DNA of 64,000 nucleotides from Puccinia triticina (lineage: Eukaryota; Basidiomycota; Pucciniomycetes; Pucciniales; Pucciniaceae). Shown piece after piece: positions 20,380-30,639 of the stretch. Position numbers and translations under genes: made by a program. Positions within the stretch are counted from its first letter, which is position 1. Each line of letters starts with the position of its first letter. Below the pieces are notes generated by a model. That model worked only from the letters and a program-made list of their open reading frames with translations. It was not told the origin of the DNA and searched no databases. The stretch spans positions 4,056,001-4,120,000 of the forward strand of contig NC_070567.1 of assembly GCF_026914185.1 (NCBI RefSeq), given 5' to 3'.

Positions 20380-21866
20380 ATGCAATACATGTGCAGATCC
20401 AAAATTTGCAGGATTCTCTCAATTGACAAACTGAGATTATTGCCAATCTGACGGCCGCGGCGACGGAGCAACAAAATCAGATCCCACAGGACCCCGGAAG
20501 GGGTCTTTCAAGCCGCCTTATGTAGGCTCCAGCCAAACTTTAAAAAAATATACATGTACACAAGGAGTTATTTGGATTTATCTATTCTGCCATCCCCAAT
20601 TTTGCTTTTTAAACCCCTGCACAGAATTAATATGGGTTTGAAGGTGTCACTACACATATTTTTGTTGATGCATTGAGCCAGGGTAGCTGTAGGTAGGGGC
20701 TGTAACGTTTGGATACGTACATAAGGCGGCTTGAGAGACCCCTTCCGGGGACCTGATCCCACAACCACAAGACTCAATTGCCAACCACTTGATGAAGAAA
20801 TTTTTCACAGCGCCAGTCTTGGTATTCAACTCTGTCAATCCCTGTCCTGTCACTCTTGCCTTTGAAAACTCCAACCACAATGAGTGGCAGGTTGCAATTG
20901 ATAGGACTCTCCAGCATGTATTTGTTTGAGATACTCCTTTTATCTCAGATGAAGTCAATAACTTTGCTAACCTCTAGTTAGCTGAGGATAAGGCAGTTTC
21001 AACTTTGCTTTGGAACACCCTTGACAATGGTTTGGTCGGCATCATCAAATCATCTGGTGTAACGAAGGCAAAGCAGTTGTTCACCCTCCTGATCAAGGAA
21101 AAGTGCAAGAAATCCGGCCGTTGACACAAGATCATGCTTGTCAAGAAGATGTTGAAGTTTGCAGCCAAAGGGTCCCCTGCGAGCAAGTCTTGGCTAGCCC
21201 AATTCTGTACGGTGATAGCCGAAGTTGAAAAAGCAAAAATCCCCATTGAAAAACTTGGTGGACTGATGCTCCAATCCCTTGCTCAAGCCCCATTGGGTGT
21301 TGATTCAAAGAACTTTGAGTACACCATCAGCCAACCTCTCAACAACATGAAAGAGATTCTGACCGTTGGCAAGGTGACCACGGTCATACAGTCTGTGTTA
21401 AGAAAATCTGGAGCATCTGGGGCAGCTTCACTTCCCCCATGCTCCATTCCTTCTGATGTTGAAATGTCCGTTCAAGCTGTTTGAGATGTACCTCGTGGGA
21501 AATACACTCCCCCTCAGCGTCGACACAAAGAATCAAATCCTCAAAGTCAAACCACCAATCAGTCTTGGAAGTTCTTGATCAAAAAAGCCACCTTCTACCC
21601 AGGGAAAGGTCCCCCGGAGGCTGTGAAGGCCAAATATGGTTACGCTTGTCTCTACTGCAGAGAGATCGGACACTGGTATGCGGATTGCTTGGTGGTTTGG
21701 CATGATTTACGTCATGGGTTGATACAGATTCCCCCTGAAAATCACACCAGCCCATACTCCAAATATATCCCGTCTACCAGACCAAATCAGGGGGTGCAAT
21801 CAAATGGAAGGCTCCAGAAGATTGAAGTTCCAGAACCAAATGAAGGAACGGTGTTGCTTGTGTAAG
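20380..21866 (+). pseudogene. Copia-2 relic: Gag region with zinc knuckle
   Basis: Degenerate plus-strand Ty1/copia Gag. The pieces read ATEQQNQIPQPQDSIANHLMK (after removing the MITE at 20488-20754), then WQVAIDRTLQHVF and TLLWNTLDNGLVGIIK. A cleaner stretch at 21134-21484 follows (MLVKKMLKFAAKG ... QSVLRKSG). Finally a zinc knuckle, CLYCREIGHWYADC, lies near 21650 in the frame ending at 21866. Several stops and frame changes separate the pieces, so it is an old relic. Confidence 0.75.
20488..20754. mobile_element. 267-bp MITE, 8-bp target duplication GATCCCAC
   Basis: Inverted terminal repeats of about 40 bp start AGGACCCCGGAAGGGGTCT and end with the near-perfect complement. GATCCCAC occurs at 20480-20487 and 20755-20762. 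An 8-bp duplication fits the hAT superfamily. Excising it restores the copia-2 gag frame (QNQIPQPQDS). No coding capacity. Confidence 0.88.
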
Positions 21867-21962
21867 GGGTGGGAATCCCCTTCACTGGAGGCTGGCTGGA
21901 ACGGGGCTCAAGGGGCACAGGGGCAAGGTTCTAGGACCAACCAAGGGGGGAGCTTTGTATTG

Positions 21963-22064
21963 CTGGCTCAGAGAGAAAGACAAGTCAGTTCTCTCTGTTG
22001 ATCAGAGAGAGAGGAAGAAGTGAAGGCTGACCTGGCTCAGAGAGAAAGACAAGTCAGTTCTCTG
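21963..22064. repeat. Pair of ~30-bp direct repeats
   Basis: TGGCTCAGAGAGAAAGACAA followed by GTCAGTTCTCT occurs at 21963 and again at 22033, inside the copia-2 relic, separated by an AG-rich spacer. Confidence 0.8.
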
Positions 22065-22129
22065 CTGAGCCATGGAAGAAGAACGGGAAAGCTATATACA
22101 AAGTTGTGACAGGTCAGGTGTCCAGGGAT

Positions 22130-24274
22130 GACACCTTGTGAAACCCAAAGGAGGAGGGGGGTTTACAGCTTGACTCAGGATCCACCATCAGTCGTGAGTG
22201 GTGATTCCACTTTCTTTGCCCAAAGGTCAAGAAGCCACTGCTAATTTTGCTTGCTGTATCAAAATATGTTGAAACAATTGATGCAATTGGCAGCCTGAAG
22301 ATCCCAACGCCGACGGGAGTGATGGTGATCAATGATGTGTACTACTGTCCCGGCATCACAGGGTCAATTCTCTTGACAGGCTGCTACTTGCATTTGGATG
22401 GAAGCTACAGCATAACTGCCGCAAAGCTCATTGACACATTTGGGACTATTTATTTATCTTGATTTCATGAACTACTGTTGGACTGTAATCACTGCCAGTA
22501 ATAGTAATGAAATAATTAAAAAATTCTCCCAAGTACCATCCTATGATAAACGGTGGGTTGCTACTTGACTCTACAATAACCGGGGCTGTAGAGTAATGTA
22601 GCAAACTGCGCATAACATTTTTACAGTTATTGTTGACGCTAGCGCGCGGATAGCTGTGTCACGTTTATTGTAACTGACCCTTTTTTTGTACAGCCATTAC
22701 TAGTAAAGTAATGTGTTATCGAGAAAAGTAACATGTTATTGCGCAATTAAGGGCCAAATTAGCCCTTATCAAGCAGAGCAACACTGTATTAAGCAGTGAA
22801 GGGCCAAATCAGCCCTGAAATGGCCTTTTATTGCTCAACATATTGATATATATCTGCTGCTCTGCGCAATGATATTGTAGTGGCCTTTAAAAAAAACCCC
22901 CCCAATATCAATATTGCACCACATTTCCCCATAGCGTAGAGGGACCAAAAATTGCTACGATAACGTTACAATATTGATAACCGTAAATTAGCAAACCACT
23001 GTTGCTATGATCCATACCTCTGGCACTGCCGTCTAGGTCATGTCTCCAAACCTGTAGTCCACAAGTTCATAAGGATCCATTGACCTGAGATGAAGTTGTG
23101 CAGTAAATCGTTTTTCTGTGAACAGTGTGCAAAATTGAAAGCACTGGGCATGAAGTCTTGAGGTGTGCAATCCAATATCCCTTGTGAAAAACCTCTCAAC
23201 CTATGCATGAAGGAAATTGCGGGACCATTCAATATGGACATTAATGGATGTTGTTATATTCTCATCATGCGGGATAATGCTAGCAGCTACACATTCAGCG
23301 CAATTCTGGCCAGCCAAACAGAAGTGCCAGACAAGATAATGGCCTGGGTGAGACACCTCCGGAATTTCTGTGGGAAAACCCCATCTTGCCTAAGATGCAA
23401 CAACACTGGATAATTTTTCAACAAGCTGAAGGATTGTCTGAAGAAGGTTGGAACGGCTCTTGCGGCTGTATCTCCTTATCAACCAGAACAAAACAATGAA
23501 GCCGAGCAATTCAACCGCACAGTTGGGGACATGGCAAACCAATGCTGCATGCCGGAAATCTAGCAAAGATTGACTGGAGTTATGCGTACATGACAGCGGC
23601 GTAAATTCTGAACAGGATACCAAACTCACGGGTCAACACCTTGCCTCTTGAGGTCCTATTCAAGACAAAACCAAATGCTGACATCCTATATCCATTTGGT
23701 GCAAGGGCAATAATTCAAATGCCAAAGGAACATAGGACTAAACTGGATGAGAGGGGGCATGAGTGCCTGATGCTAGGCTATCCTAAAGCTGGTGCTGGAT
23801 GGCTGTTCTACTCACCATTGGACAAGTGGATCATACACTCGACGTCGGCAATTTTCCCGGACTTCCAGACATTAGAGGTCAAGCCGGCACAGAAGAAATC
23901 AGACATAGATTCCATTGTGATTCAAACCAAGCTCGTCCTTGGTGAGGAACCAACGGCCAAGTTGGCGGCAAAGGAGCTGAAAGCAATAGCGGATCTTCCA
24001 GTGGGCCCTGAATTTGACATTCCTTGAAATATCAAAGCTGCTCTATCTGGACCCAACAGCAATGATTGGAGGATGGCGGCCAAGTAAGAGATTAACAAGT
24101 TCATGAGCCTTGAAGTCTGGGAGCCTGTGAATCCATACAACGGTATCAGAGGGTTGGGAGCCCGTTGGGTTTTCACCATCAAACGGTTACCGGATGGATC
24201 AGTGGACAAGTTTCGCGCAAGATACATGGTGAAAGGATTCAATCAAGTTCCGGGGAAAGACTGCAATGAGACTT
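22130..24274 (+). pseudogene. Copia-2 relic: protease and integrase
   Basis: Fragments in copia order with stops and frame changes. First is a protease-like LDSGSTISREW near 22170. Then comes the protease-integrase linker ending INDVYYCPGITGSILLTGC (22247-22462), followed after a 457-bp MITE by the pre-integrase zinc region (LWHCRLGHVS ... CEQCAKLKA). The integrase core has GPFNMDINGCCYILIMRDNA and the VSPYQPEQNNEAEQFNRT region near 23490. A longer open piece at 23641-24027 is the integrase C-terminal region (MPLEVLFKTKPN ... GHECLMLGYPKAGAGW). The start of RT follows (WEPVNPYNGIRGLGARWVF). Confidence 0.8.
22548..23004. mobile_element. 457-bp MITE, probable hAT type
   Basis: Ends are AAACGGTGGGTTGCTAC and, inverted, CAACAGTGGTTTGCTAA. 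Flanks repeat CTATGAT (22541-22547 and 23005-23011), with one mismatch if extended to 8 bp. The interior is AT-rich with short palindromes (GGGCCAAATTAGCCC, GGGCCAAATCAGCCC). No coding capacity. It interrupts the copia-2 relic. Confidence 0.75.
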
Positions 24275-24498
24275 AGACCGTGTTTGGCAGCGTCATAGTA
24301 CACAGCGTAATGTTTAAAATGCAATACCATTACATATTGTAAAAAACATTTTTTTAGGATAGTCTTTTGAAAGTAAGCTGTCATAAAGCTTGATAGTTTA
24401 CTTCCAAAAGATCAGGCCCAAAAATGATGTTTTACATAATGTAAATGGACATGCCCCAATTATTTATTGTGTAATAATGACGCTGCCAAACAGGGCCT
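24275..24498. mobile_element. ~224-bp inverted-repeat insertion in copia-2 RT
   Basis: Left end AGACCGTGTTTGGCAGCGTC and right end, inverted, AGGCCCTGTTTGGCAGCGTC pair over about 22 bp. The interior is AT-rich and noncoding. A clean target duplication was not found (TTA on one side, TCA on the other), so the superfamily is open. It interrupts the copia-2 RT. Confidence 0.65.
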
Positions 24499-24503
24499 CA
24501 TGC

Positions 24504-25098
24504 GCCTACCGCATCATTGAACACTCTTTGTCTGCTGATTTCCATTGCTAAGAAACACGGCTTCCTTTGATATCAGTAGTGCCTATCTATACAGCCCCAT
24601 AGAAGAGGAGGTATATGTTCAACCACTGGTGGAGTTTTTCCTTCAATGGAAAGGCAAGGTGATGCTCCTCAAGAAAGCAATGTATGGGACCAAACAGGCG
24701 GCGCGCTGTTGGTGGCTATTTTTCAAGGGTCAGATGGAGAAGATTGGTTTTGTGACAAGCAAATTGGAACCCTCTCTTTTCATATGCTGGAAAGGGTCGA
24801 GCTTCATGTGGACGATGTTTTTGCGATGGCTTCTTCGAATTTGGTGCAGGAGGAACTACACGTGGCGATGGCAACGGAAATAGAAGTGAAATGCGCGGAC
24901 AAGGTAAAAACAATTGTGGGGATCAACGTGAATGAAGTTAATGGCAATATTTCTTTGAATCAACATCTGATGATTGATCAAATCCTCAAAGGACATGGCC
25001 GGAAATTTTTCCCAAGAAGGAGCACTCTGCCTGAAGATGATCTGGCCATCAACGACGGTGAATCGGTTGAAGCTACAGAATTTTGTTCTAAGAAATGA
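24504..25098 (+). pseudogene. Copia-2 relic: reverse transcriptase
   Basis: Frame 24545-24883 reads ASFDISSAYLYSPIEEEVYVQ and VMLLKKAMYGTKQAARCWW, typical copia RT. It then shifts to a second frame carrying the catalytic LHVDDVFAMA (near 24805) and VGINVNEVNGNISLNQH, which stops at 25098. No RNase H is recognisable after it. Confidence 0.8.
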
Positions 25099-25338
25099 AG
25101 CATGACCGAGGATAAAAGAAAATCATGCAGGACAAGTAAGCGTGACAAACAACAGAGATCAGTGAATCTGGGTGAGATGAGTGCAGAAGGAAGACAAGAG
25201 AAGATAGAAATCCAACATATACAGTATTGCTGACTGGGAGCAATGGAGCCCGGTGAACAAGACTCCATCGGCCAAAGGAGATTGCGAGGTTGCACACTCT
25301 AGTCAACCAAGAGGCATTACTCTTGGTTGACAAGTATT

Positions 25339-25815
25339 CAACAGTGGGCCGCTACGCTAAACTACGCTATTTTAGCCCTAATGTTTAGCGTAGCGGCAAA
25401 AAGCGCCAACCTTTTTTGAATAGCGTTAGCGCGCTGTTAGCGCCGCTACGCTTTGCTAACTTTCAGCGGCGCTAACAGCATACCAATTTTTGTTTAGCGT
25501 TAGCGCTGCGCTACAGCCGCTACGCTACGCTACGTTGCGCTAAGGCACTTTTAGCGGAAAAAAGGCACTTTTTTGCCGCGAAAAACGCTTTAGCGCAGCA
25601 TAGCGCGCGCTCTTTTGCGCCTTGCGTGCTTAGCGTTAGCGCAATTGCGCGCATCTGCGCTAACGCTACGCTAAAAGCTAAAATAGCTTTGCATCCTTTG
25701 CGCGTAGCGTTAGCGCAGATGCGCGCAATTGCGCTAACGCTACGCTAAAAAATAGCGCATTTGCGCTGCGCTACGCTACGCTAACAGCTATGTTAGCGTA
25801 GCTGACCCACTGTTG
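25339..25815. mobile_element. 477-bp hAT-like fold-back MITE, 8-bp duplication CAAGTATT
   Basis: CAAGTATT lies at 25331-25338 and 25816-25823. Termini are CAACAGTGGGCCGCTACGC and, inverted, CAACAGTGGGTCAGCTACGC. The interior is saturated with GCGTAGCG, TTAGCG and GCGCTAA words on both strands and contains a perfect 42-bp inverted repeat (about 25629-25670 with 25702-25743) around a ~31-bp loop. Noncoding. It sits in minisatellite-like sequence flanking the secreted-gene duplication. Confidence 0.88.
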
Positions 25816-25823
25816 CAAGTATT

Positions 25824-27003
25824 TACGACGGGCGGCGATCGAGAGGCATTCCTCCCGACTGTAGTCGACCGGGAGGGATTCCACACGTCTATGCTTTGGA
25901 ATGGCAACGTGAATTTTCGCTGTAAGTTATTTCCAATAAATTTTATTACTATGCTAGGATGGCTGAGGGTTACGCGTGATCTCGTCGGGGTTAAACTTAA
26001 ATCCAGGCCCGCGGCGAATAGTTTGTGATGATCCATGGCTAGACTACATAGCCAGAACGTTCTTGAATTTTTTGAGTACAGACCTTGTTGATCAGAGCTG
26101 CTACATCCATGTCTCTCATCAACGAATGCACTGTTTGGCCAGTCCCGACAGCCCATCGGTTCCATGTTCCCAACCCGAATTCTTCGTCTACCACCATGTT
26201 ATAAGGGCCGAAGGTTTGGAGTTCTTGCTGAGTCACTTCCCCGTATATTCCGTGGGGCGCCAAGGCGCTATATACTTCTTGCAGGTTCAGAGTTGCCTGC
26301 TTGATAGGAGAATGGTGTGGCTCTCTCATCGCATAATATACGTAGAGGTTTGGATCTTCAAGCTTGACCATCATGAATGGAAATCGCGCGATAGGACCGG
26401 TGGTATCGATCTCATCGAAGAGATTGATCGAGTGGACGCGAGGGACGCGAGAGATGCAAGGGATGTGAGGGATGTGAGGGACCCCCAGGCATAGGTGATG
26501 CTGCAAACCAGAGCAACAACCAAGAATCGGAAAAACATGATCTGTCGCGTTGTCCGGTTGAGATTTCTGGCTGGTATAGAGGTGTGTACATGTTAAGTAT
26601 TGTACCAACCGCATAGAGTGATCTGTGATTGAGCTTACTGGCCGGGTGGAAATGTGCGTCTCAGTAGGTCTCGGTAAGATTAAAAAAAGAACTGCATAAG
26701 AAGACCACCACATGTTAGCGGTGATGGAATGATTTCATGTTCCACTGAAGTAGATCTTACCCGCAAGGCTAATTCCTCAGGTCCTGCTTGCGGTGATGCA
26801 AAAATTGATGATAAAGATGTGGAAATGAAAGACTATTGAACAATCACGAGGGGAACTATAGTGGTATGTATTTAAGTTGTTAATGCACTAGTCTCACCAG
26901 GATCTGACAGCAAGTCTGGACATAACTTGGGTCCAGGATGGTGAGACAAGCTAGAACATTCCGACGAATACGTGTTTCATGTTTGATCCGTGATTCAGGT
27001 GAC
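25824..27003. repeat. Segmental duplication, copy 1
   Basis: Downstream, coding and upstream sequence of the pseudogene at 26039-26538 align in order with 27380-28575. Examples are CGTTGTCCGGTTGAGATTTC with CGTCGTCCGGTTGAAATTTC, GTGGTGATGGAACGATT-type promoter sequence, and AAGTCTGGACATAACTTGGG with its counterpart. The offset is about 1.47 kb. Confidence 0.75.
26039..26538 (-). pseudogene. Secreted-protein paralogue S1, frameshifted after the signal peptide
   Basis: The ATG at 26538 opens MFFRFLVVALVCSITYAWGS, a signal peptide almost identical to that of S2. A run of 9-bp repeats (CTCACATCC, CTCGCGTCC type) then encodes SLTSLTSLASLAS, and the frame ends about 55 codons in. The body homologous to S2 is open in another frame (FPFMMVKLEDPNLYVYYAM ... 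DVAALINKVCTQKIQE) down to 26039. Copy-number change of the short repeats is the likely cause. Unspliced frame: a pseudogene or a switchable allele. No function recognised. Confidence 0.7.
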
Positions 27004-27069
27004 ATAAAAGCCACTCAAGCGTAGGTCCGGCCCCGGGGGACCCGCGCGGAGCACTCTCCGCAGGAGACC

Positions 27070-27420
27070 GGGAGAAATTGCCGGTTCGGAGTTGTGTAGA
27101 CTCGCCGGATGGGAGTAATGTACTCCGGTCAACAACAGTTGTACAGTCTCATCAGCCGAAAGGAATACGTCTCGGTCGACGCGAACTGCACAGTCTCGTT
27201 GACTGGGGGCAATTATGCGATCCGGTCAACAAGACTCGAGCAGACTGGGAGCAATGCAATCCGGTCAATGCGACTGTACGAGTCTCGTCGACTGGGAGGG
27301 ATCAAGATGTTGCACACTCTCGTCAACCGAGAGGCATTCCTCCTGATCGACAAGAATGTACGAGTGGCGTCGACCGAGGGGCATCCCTCCCGGTCAACGA
27401 GACTGCAGGCGACCGGGATG
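27070..27420. repeat. Degenerate minisatellite between the two duplication copies
   Basis: Several imperfect units built from CTCGTCGACTGGGAGG, CCGGTCAACAAGACT and AGACTGGGAGCAATG. The same words occur at 25228-25338 next to the hAT-like MITE, so both copies of the duplication are bordered by them. Confidence 0.65.
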
Positions 27421-28575
27421 TGTTCCTCCCAGCTGTGTTGTGGAATAGGAACGGAGTTCAACATGTGAGTTTTCATCGTAAATAATTTGTTTCTACAGTT
27501 TCTAAAGTGATGTATACTAATGTGCTAGTCGTTGAGGATTGTTCATGACTAGTGGGGAGTACATTCCTTGTTTTATTTTCCAAGTACAGACTTGGTTGAT
27601 CAAACTTGCTGCTGCTTGTTCATCTTTCGACGTGCGTACTACTTGTTCCCCAATCCAGTCAGTCCATTGGGACGATGTCTCCGCTTCCCAGTTTGTATCC
27701 ACCACCACGTGATGACCATCGTGGTCTTGAAGTATTTTCTTGGCACCTTCCGCCACTGGACCCTTTTTTCCCAAGGCTTTAAGAACTTTTTCCAATTCCA
27801 GAACCATCTGATGGACTGTGTCTGGATCCTTGAGTCGACTTGGCTCTTCCATTGAATAAGCAACGTTGAGATATTTTCCGTGAGGTTTGACTATCATAAA
27901 TGAAAATGAGTCTTGATCGCCGACGTGAAGGGATTCAGCGAACGGACGGATGCTACCCCAGACATCGGTAATGCTGCAAACCAGAGCAACAACGAAGAAT
28001 CGGAACAACATGATGTGTCGCGTCGTCCGGTTGAAATTTCTGGCGGAAATAGAGGCGTGTACATGTTAGCTATATTACCAGCTAAGTTGAGGAATCTGAA
28101 ATCCGGCTTACTGGGGTGGAAAGTATGGGCCTTACTTTAGTAGGTATCACTATTGGCAAGAAAACAAGAACTATAGAAAAAACCCCACAACGCGTCAGTG
28201 GTGATGGAACGATTAGATGTACCGCTGAGATAGACTTTACCCAAATGGCCAATTGTTCAGATCCCGATTGGGGTGATGCAGACGTAGATGATAAAGATGC
28301 GGAGGCTGTTGAACAGTCACTGGGGTAGCACTAGCTGCTGTGCTTGGTGGAGCTGGTTTGTTTGAGTTGGAGGGATCGTTGAAGACAAATACTTGTATGT
28401 CTGCGTTCCGGATGACCTGATACGGGGGATGCGGGCCGACGACCAGGATGCTCCCAAACTGGCGGCAAGTCTGGATACAAGTTGGGCGAGTCTCAAGTCT
28501 CGATTGGCCTGTGACTGGTGTTGAATTTGCAACACAAAGCCCTCAAATGATTTATCTTCCGTGATCCAGGTTGGG
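27380..28575. repeat. Segmental duplication, copy 2
   Basis: Counterpart of 25824-27003 and contains the intact gene S2. Similarity spans the 3' flank, the coding region and about 550 bp upstream of the ATG. Confidence 0.75.
27517..28011 (-). CDS. Small secreted protein S2 (164 aa), candidate effector
   Basis: Intact 164-codon frame starting MLFRFFVVALVCSITDVWGS: one basic residue, a hydrophobic core and a small-residue cleavage region near residue 20, a textbook signal peptide. No transmembrane segment follows. The mature part has two short conserved blocks shared with S1 (FSFMIVKPHGKYLNVAYSM; AASLINQVCTWKIKQ) and a single cysteine. It resembles no domain I know. In a rust-like genome small secreted tandem paralogues are effector candidates, but that role is inference from size, signal and context only. 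It lies about 600 bp from the gypsy-D insertion. Confidence 0.7.
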   Translation of the reverse strand: MLFRFFVVALVCSITDVWGSIRPFAESLHVGDQDSFSFMIVKPHGKYLNVAYSMEEPSRLKDPDTVHQMVLELEKVLKALGKKGPVAEGAKKILQDHDGHHVVVDTNWEAETSSQWTDWIGEQVVRTSKDEQAAASLINQVCTWKIKQGMYSPLVMNNPQRLAH

Positions 28576-28634
28576 TACGTAGCAGCGGAAATTCTTGCTA
28601 AGTGTGAGGGCCCCTCTACTACTCTTACTTCTCA

Positions 28635-29820
28635 GAGCATCCACCACACTCTCTGTAAACCCGCTCGGTAAGGCAGATTTACAGAGTATGTAAGGGATTT
28701 TACACCCCCGTGCCCTCTTTAGGGCTCTTTAGCTAAATGGTTGTTCGGTAAATCTTTAAGGCTCGCTAGATTTACCCACCGCTAAAGAGCCTCCGTAAGG
28801 AAGATTTTGCAGAGCCTACATAATCCTACATAGCTGCATGTGTATAACCCTTACCCCCCCCCCCCCCTCCGGGCCTCCACCAACAAAAAAAAACTTGGAT
28901 GACCTGTCATCGATAGACCGGCATGTACATAACAACTATCAACAGGAGGACCGGCCATTGAAAGACCGGGCATCAATAGGATGCCAGGGCGTCAATACGA
29001 TGACCAGTCATTGATAGACCGCTCATAACATAACGGTCATTGATACAACGACCGGTCATCAATATATTGGTCAGACCGACTGGTAATCGATAGACCGGGT
29101 ATTAATAGGATGCCCGGTCATTGATAGACCGGGTATTAATAGGATGCCCGGTCATTGATAGACCGGGCATCAATACAATGACCAGTCATAACAAAACTAG
29201 GATGACCGGTCATCGATGTGACCGGTGATCAATAGGATGACCGGGCATCCGATCGGATGACCGTCATGTTGTTCAATACAGGATGGCCGGTCATTGATGT
29301 GACCGATACAATGACCGGTCATTGATGTGACCGATACAATGACCGGTCATTGATGTGACCAATACAATGACCGGTCATTGATGTGACCGATACGATGACC
29401 GGTCATTGCTGTGACCGATACAATGACCGGTCATCGATGCGACCGATAGGATGACCGGTCATCGATGTGACCAATAGGATGACTGGTCATCAATGTGACC
29501 GATAGGATGACTGGTCATCAATGTGACCGTCGATACAATGACCGGTCATTGATGCGACTGATAGGATGACCGGTCACCGATGTGACCAGTAGGATGACAG
29601 GTCATGATCAATAGGATGACCATTGTGTGTGTTGCTTAAAGAGGGGTGTACATATTTATGTATGTAGACACCAGGGTGGCGGTGGTGTCTTTATCTAAAT
29701 TGGTGTTGTCTACCGAGCCGCTACCTAGCGATGAGGGTGAGTTTTTTCTTTAGCTAAGCAACCGAGCCTCGCGGGACTCGCTGGCTACCTAAAGATTTAC
29801 CTAGACGGTGGTGGATGCTC
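28635..29820. mobile_element. 1186-bp inverted-repeat element, TCA duplication (Harbinger-like)
   Basis: GAGCATCCACCAC at the left end and its exact inverse GTGGTGGATGCTC at the right end, flanked by TCA (28632-28634 and 29821-29823), inside the gypsy-D LTR. A 3-bp duplication with a T-N-A form fits PIF/Harbinger. Subterminal words (TTTACC, GCTCGGTAA) also occur inverted. It codes for nothing and carries a large minisatellite. Confidence 0.82.
28890..29640. repeat. Palindromic minisatellite, ~28-bp unit
   Basis: Many imperfect units of the type ATGACCGGTCATTGATGTGACCGATACA fill the inside of the 28635-29820 element. Each contains the perfect palindrome ATGACCGGTCAT or a one-base variant. Units are most regular from 29280 to 29600 and more diverged before that. 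Confidence 0.85.
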
Positions 29821-30185
29821 TCAAGCGGTTATGAATATTCTCGAGAGAGAATATCACCAATCTTTCAGATGTAGTAAAGGTAGTTTATCTTTGAACAAAG
29901 AATAAACTCTTGAAGGGATTTATATTTAAGGATTTCTTTATAAGGGTTTCGGATAATGATGATAATGAACAAAGATATCGGGATGAGGAAAAAGGAAAAA
30001 GAGCGAGAAAGAGAAACAAGGAAAGGAGAATATAACATGCGATCAGACAACAACAACAAAACCCACGAAACCATAAAATCTAAGAATGTTAATTAAAATC
30101 TGATAGCGGTTCCGAACCGCACAACTAGTAATATTATAAAATAGCTAGTCATCTAAATGAAAAGATTAGTCATCACACAAAAACG

Positions 30186-30434
30186 TTACAAATTAGCCTC
30201 ACCTTGTACCTCCAAACCTTCCGTAGATTTATCCACCGAATTAGCCTTCTTCACCTTTTTATTCCCAAAAATTTTCCCGTGAAGTAATTTGAATGAATCC
30301 AAAGAACACCTTACCGATTCTGAGATATGCTCTTTGGCCACCCACGTGTCGTCTCCCACCGTAGAACCCTTCCAAGAAATCAAGTACTCAAACTTACCTT
30401 TCTTGAAAGACCGTACATCCAGAATTGCACTCAT
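30186..30434 (-). pseudogene. Gypsy-D chromodomain
   Basis: Minus-strand frame with SAILDVRSFKKGKFEYLISW KGSTVGDDTWVAKEHI, matching the chromodomain pattern (I-x-x-x-R ... YLVKWKG ... TWEP). In chromoviruses this domain guides integration to modified histones. It follows the integrase once the 201-bp MITE is removed (EVVDWSL joined to MSAILDV), and ends at a TAA inside the LTR. Confidence 0.85.
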
Positions 30435-30436
30435 TA

Positions 30437-30637
30437 GGGGGGTTCACAATAGGATAAAAACAAAACTTTAGAGTCAATTTTAAGGCCTTTATCAACAACT
30501 TTTTAGAAATATGGCAGGATGTACAGGATAAGGTGTCCCCTGGCAATCAGAGGGTGTTCTTCATTTTTTAAAAAATTGTCTGTAAAGGCCTTAAAATTGG
30601 CTCTGAAGTTTTATTTTTATTGTATTGTGAACCCCCC
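30437..30637. mobile_element. 201-bp TA-flanked MITE (Tc1/mariner-like)
   Basis: 55-bp terminal inverted repeats with about five mismatches, starting GGGGGGTTCACAATA and ending in the complement, flanked by TA (30435-30436, 30638-30639). Removing the element and one TA gives an uninterrupted gypsy-D frame from integrase into chromodomain. Noncoding. Confidence 0.9.
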
Positions 30638-30639
30638 TA

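Larger units (their letters stand above)
28603..30190 (-). repeat. Gypsy-D 3' LTR, interrupted by a 1186-bp element
   Basis: 28603-28634 and 29821-30190 together match 47221-47619. Subtracting the 3-bp TCA duplication gives exactly 399 bp, the length of the other LTR. The chromodomain stop codon (TAA) is supplied by the first bases of this LTR (TGTAACG). Confidence 0.92.

Noticed and set aside
19946..20446. 166-codon minus-strand ORF as a host gene
   Set aside because: It overlaps the decayed copia-2 gag start on the other strand, has no recognisable domain and lacks supporting splice or start context.
28890..29640. CRISPR-like array
   Set aside because: Repeats are contiguous imperfect tandem units without unique spacers, inside a eukaryotic transposon; it is a minisatellite.
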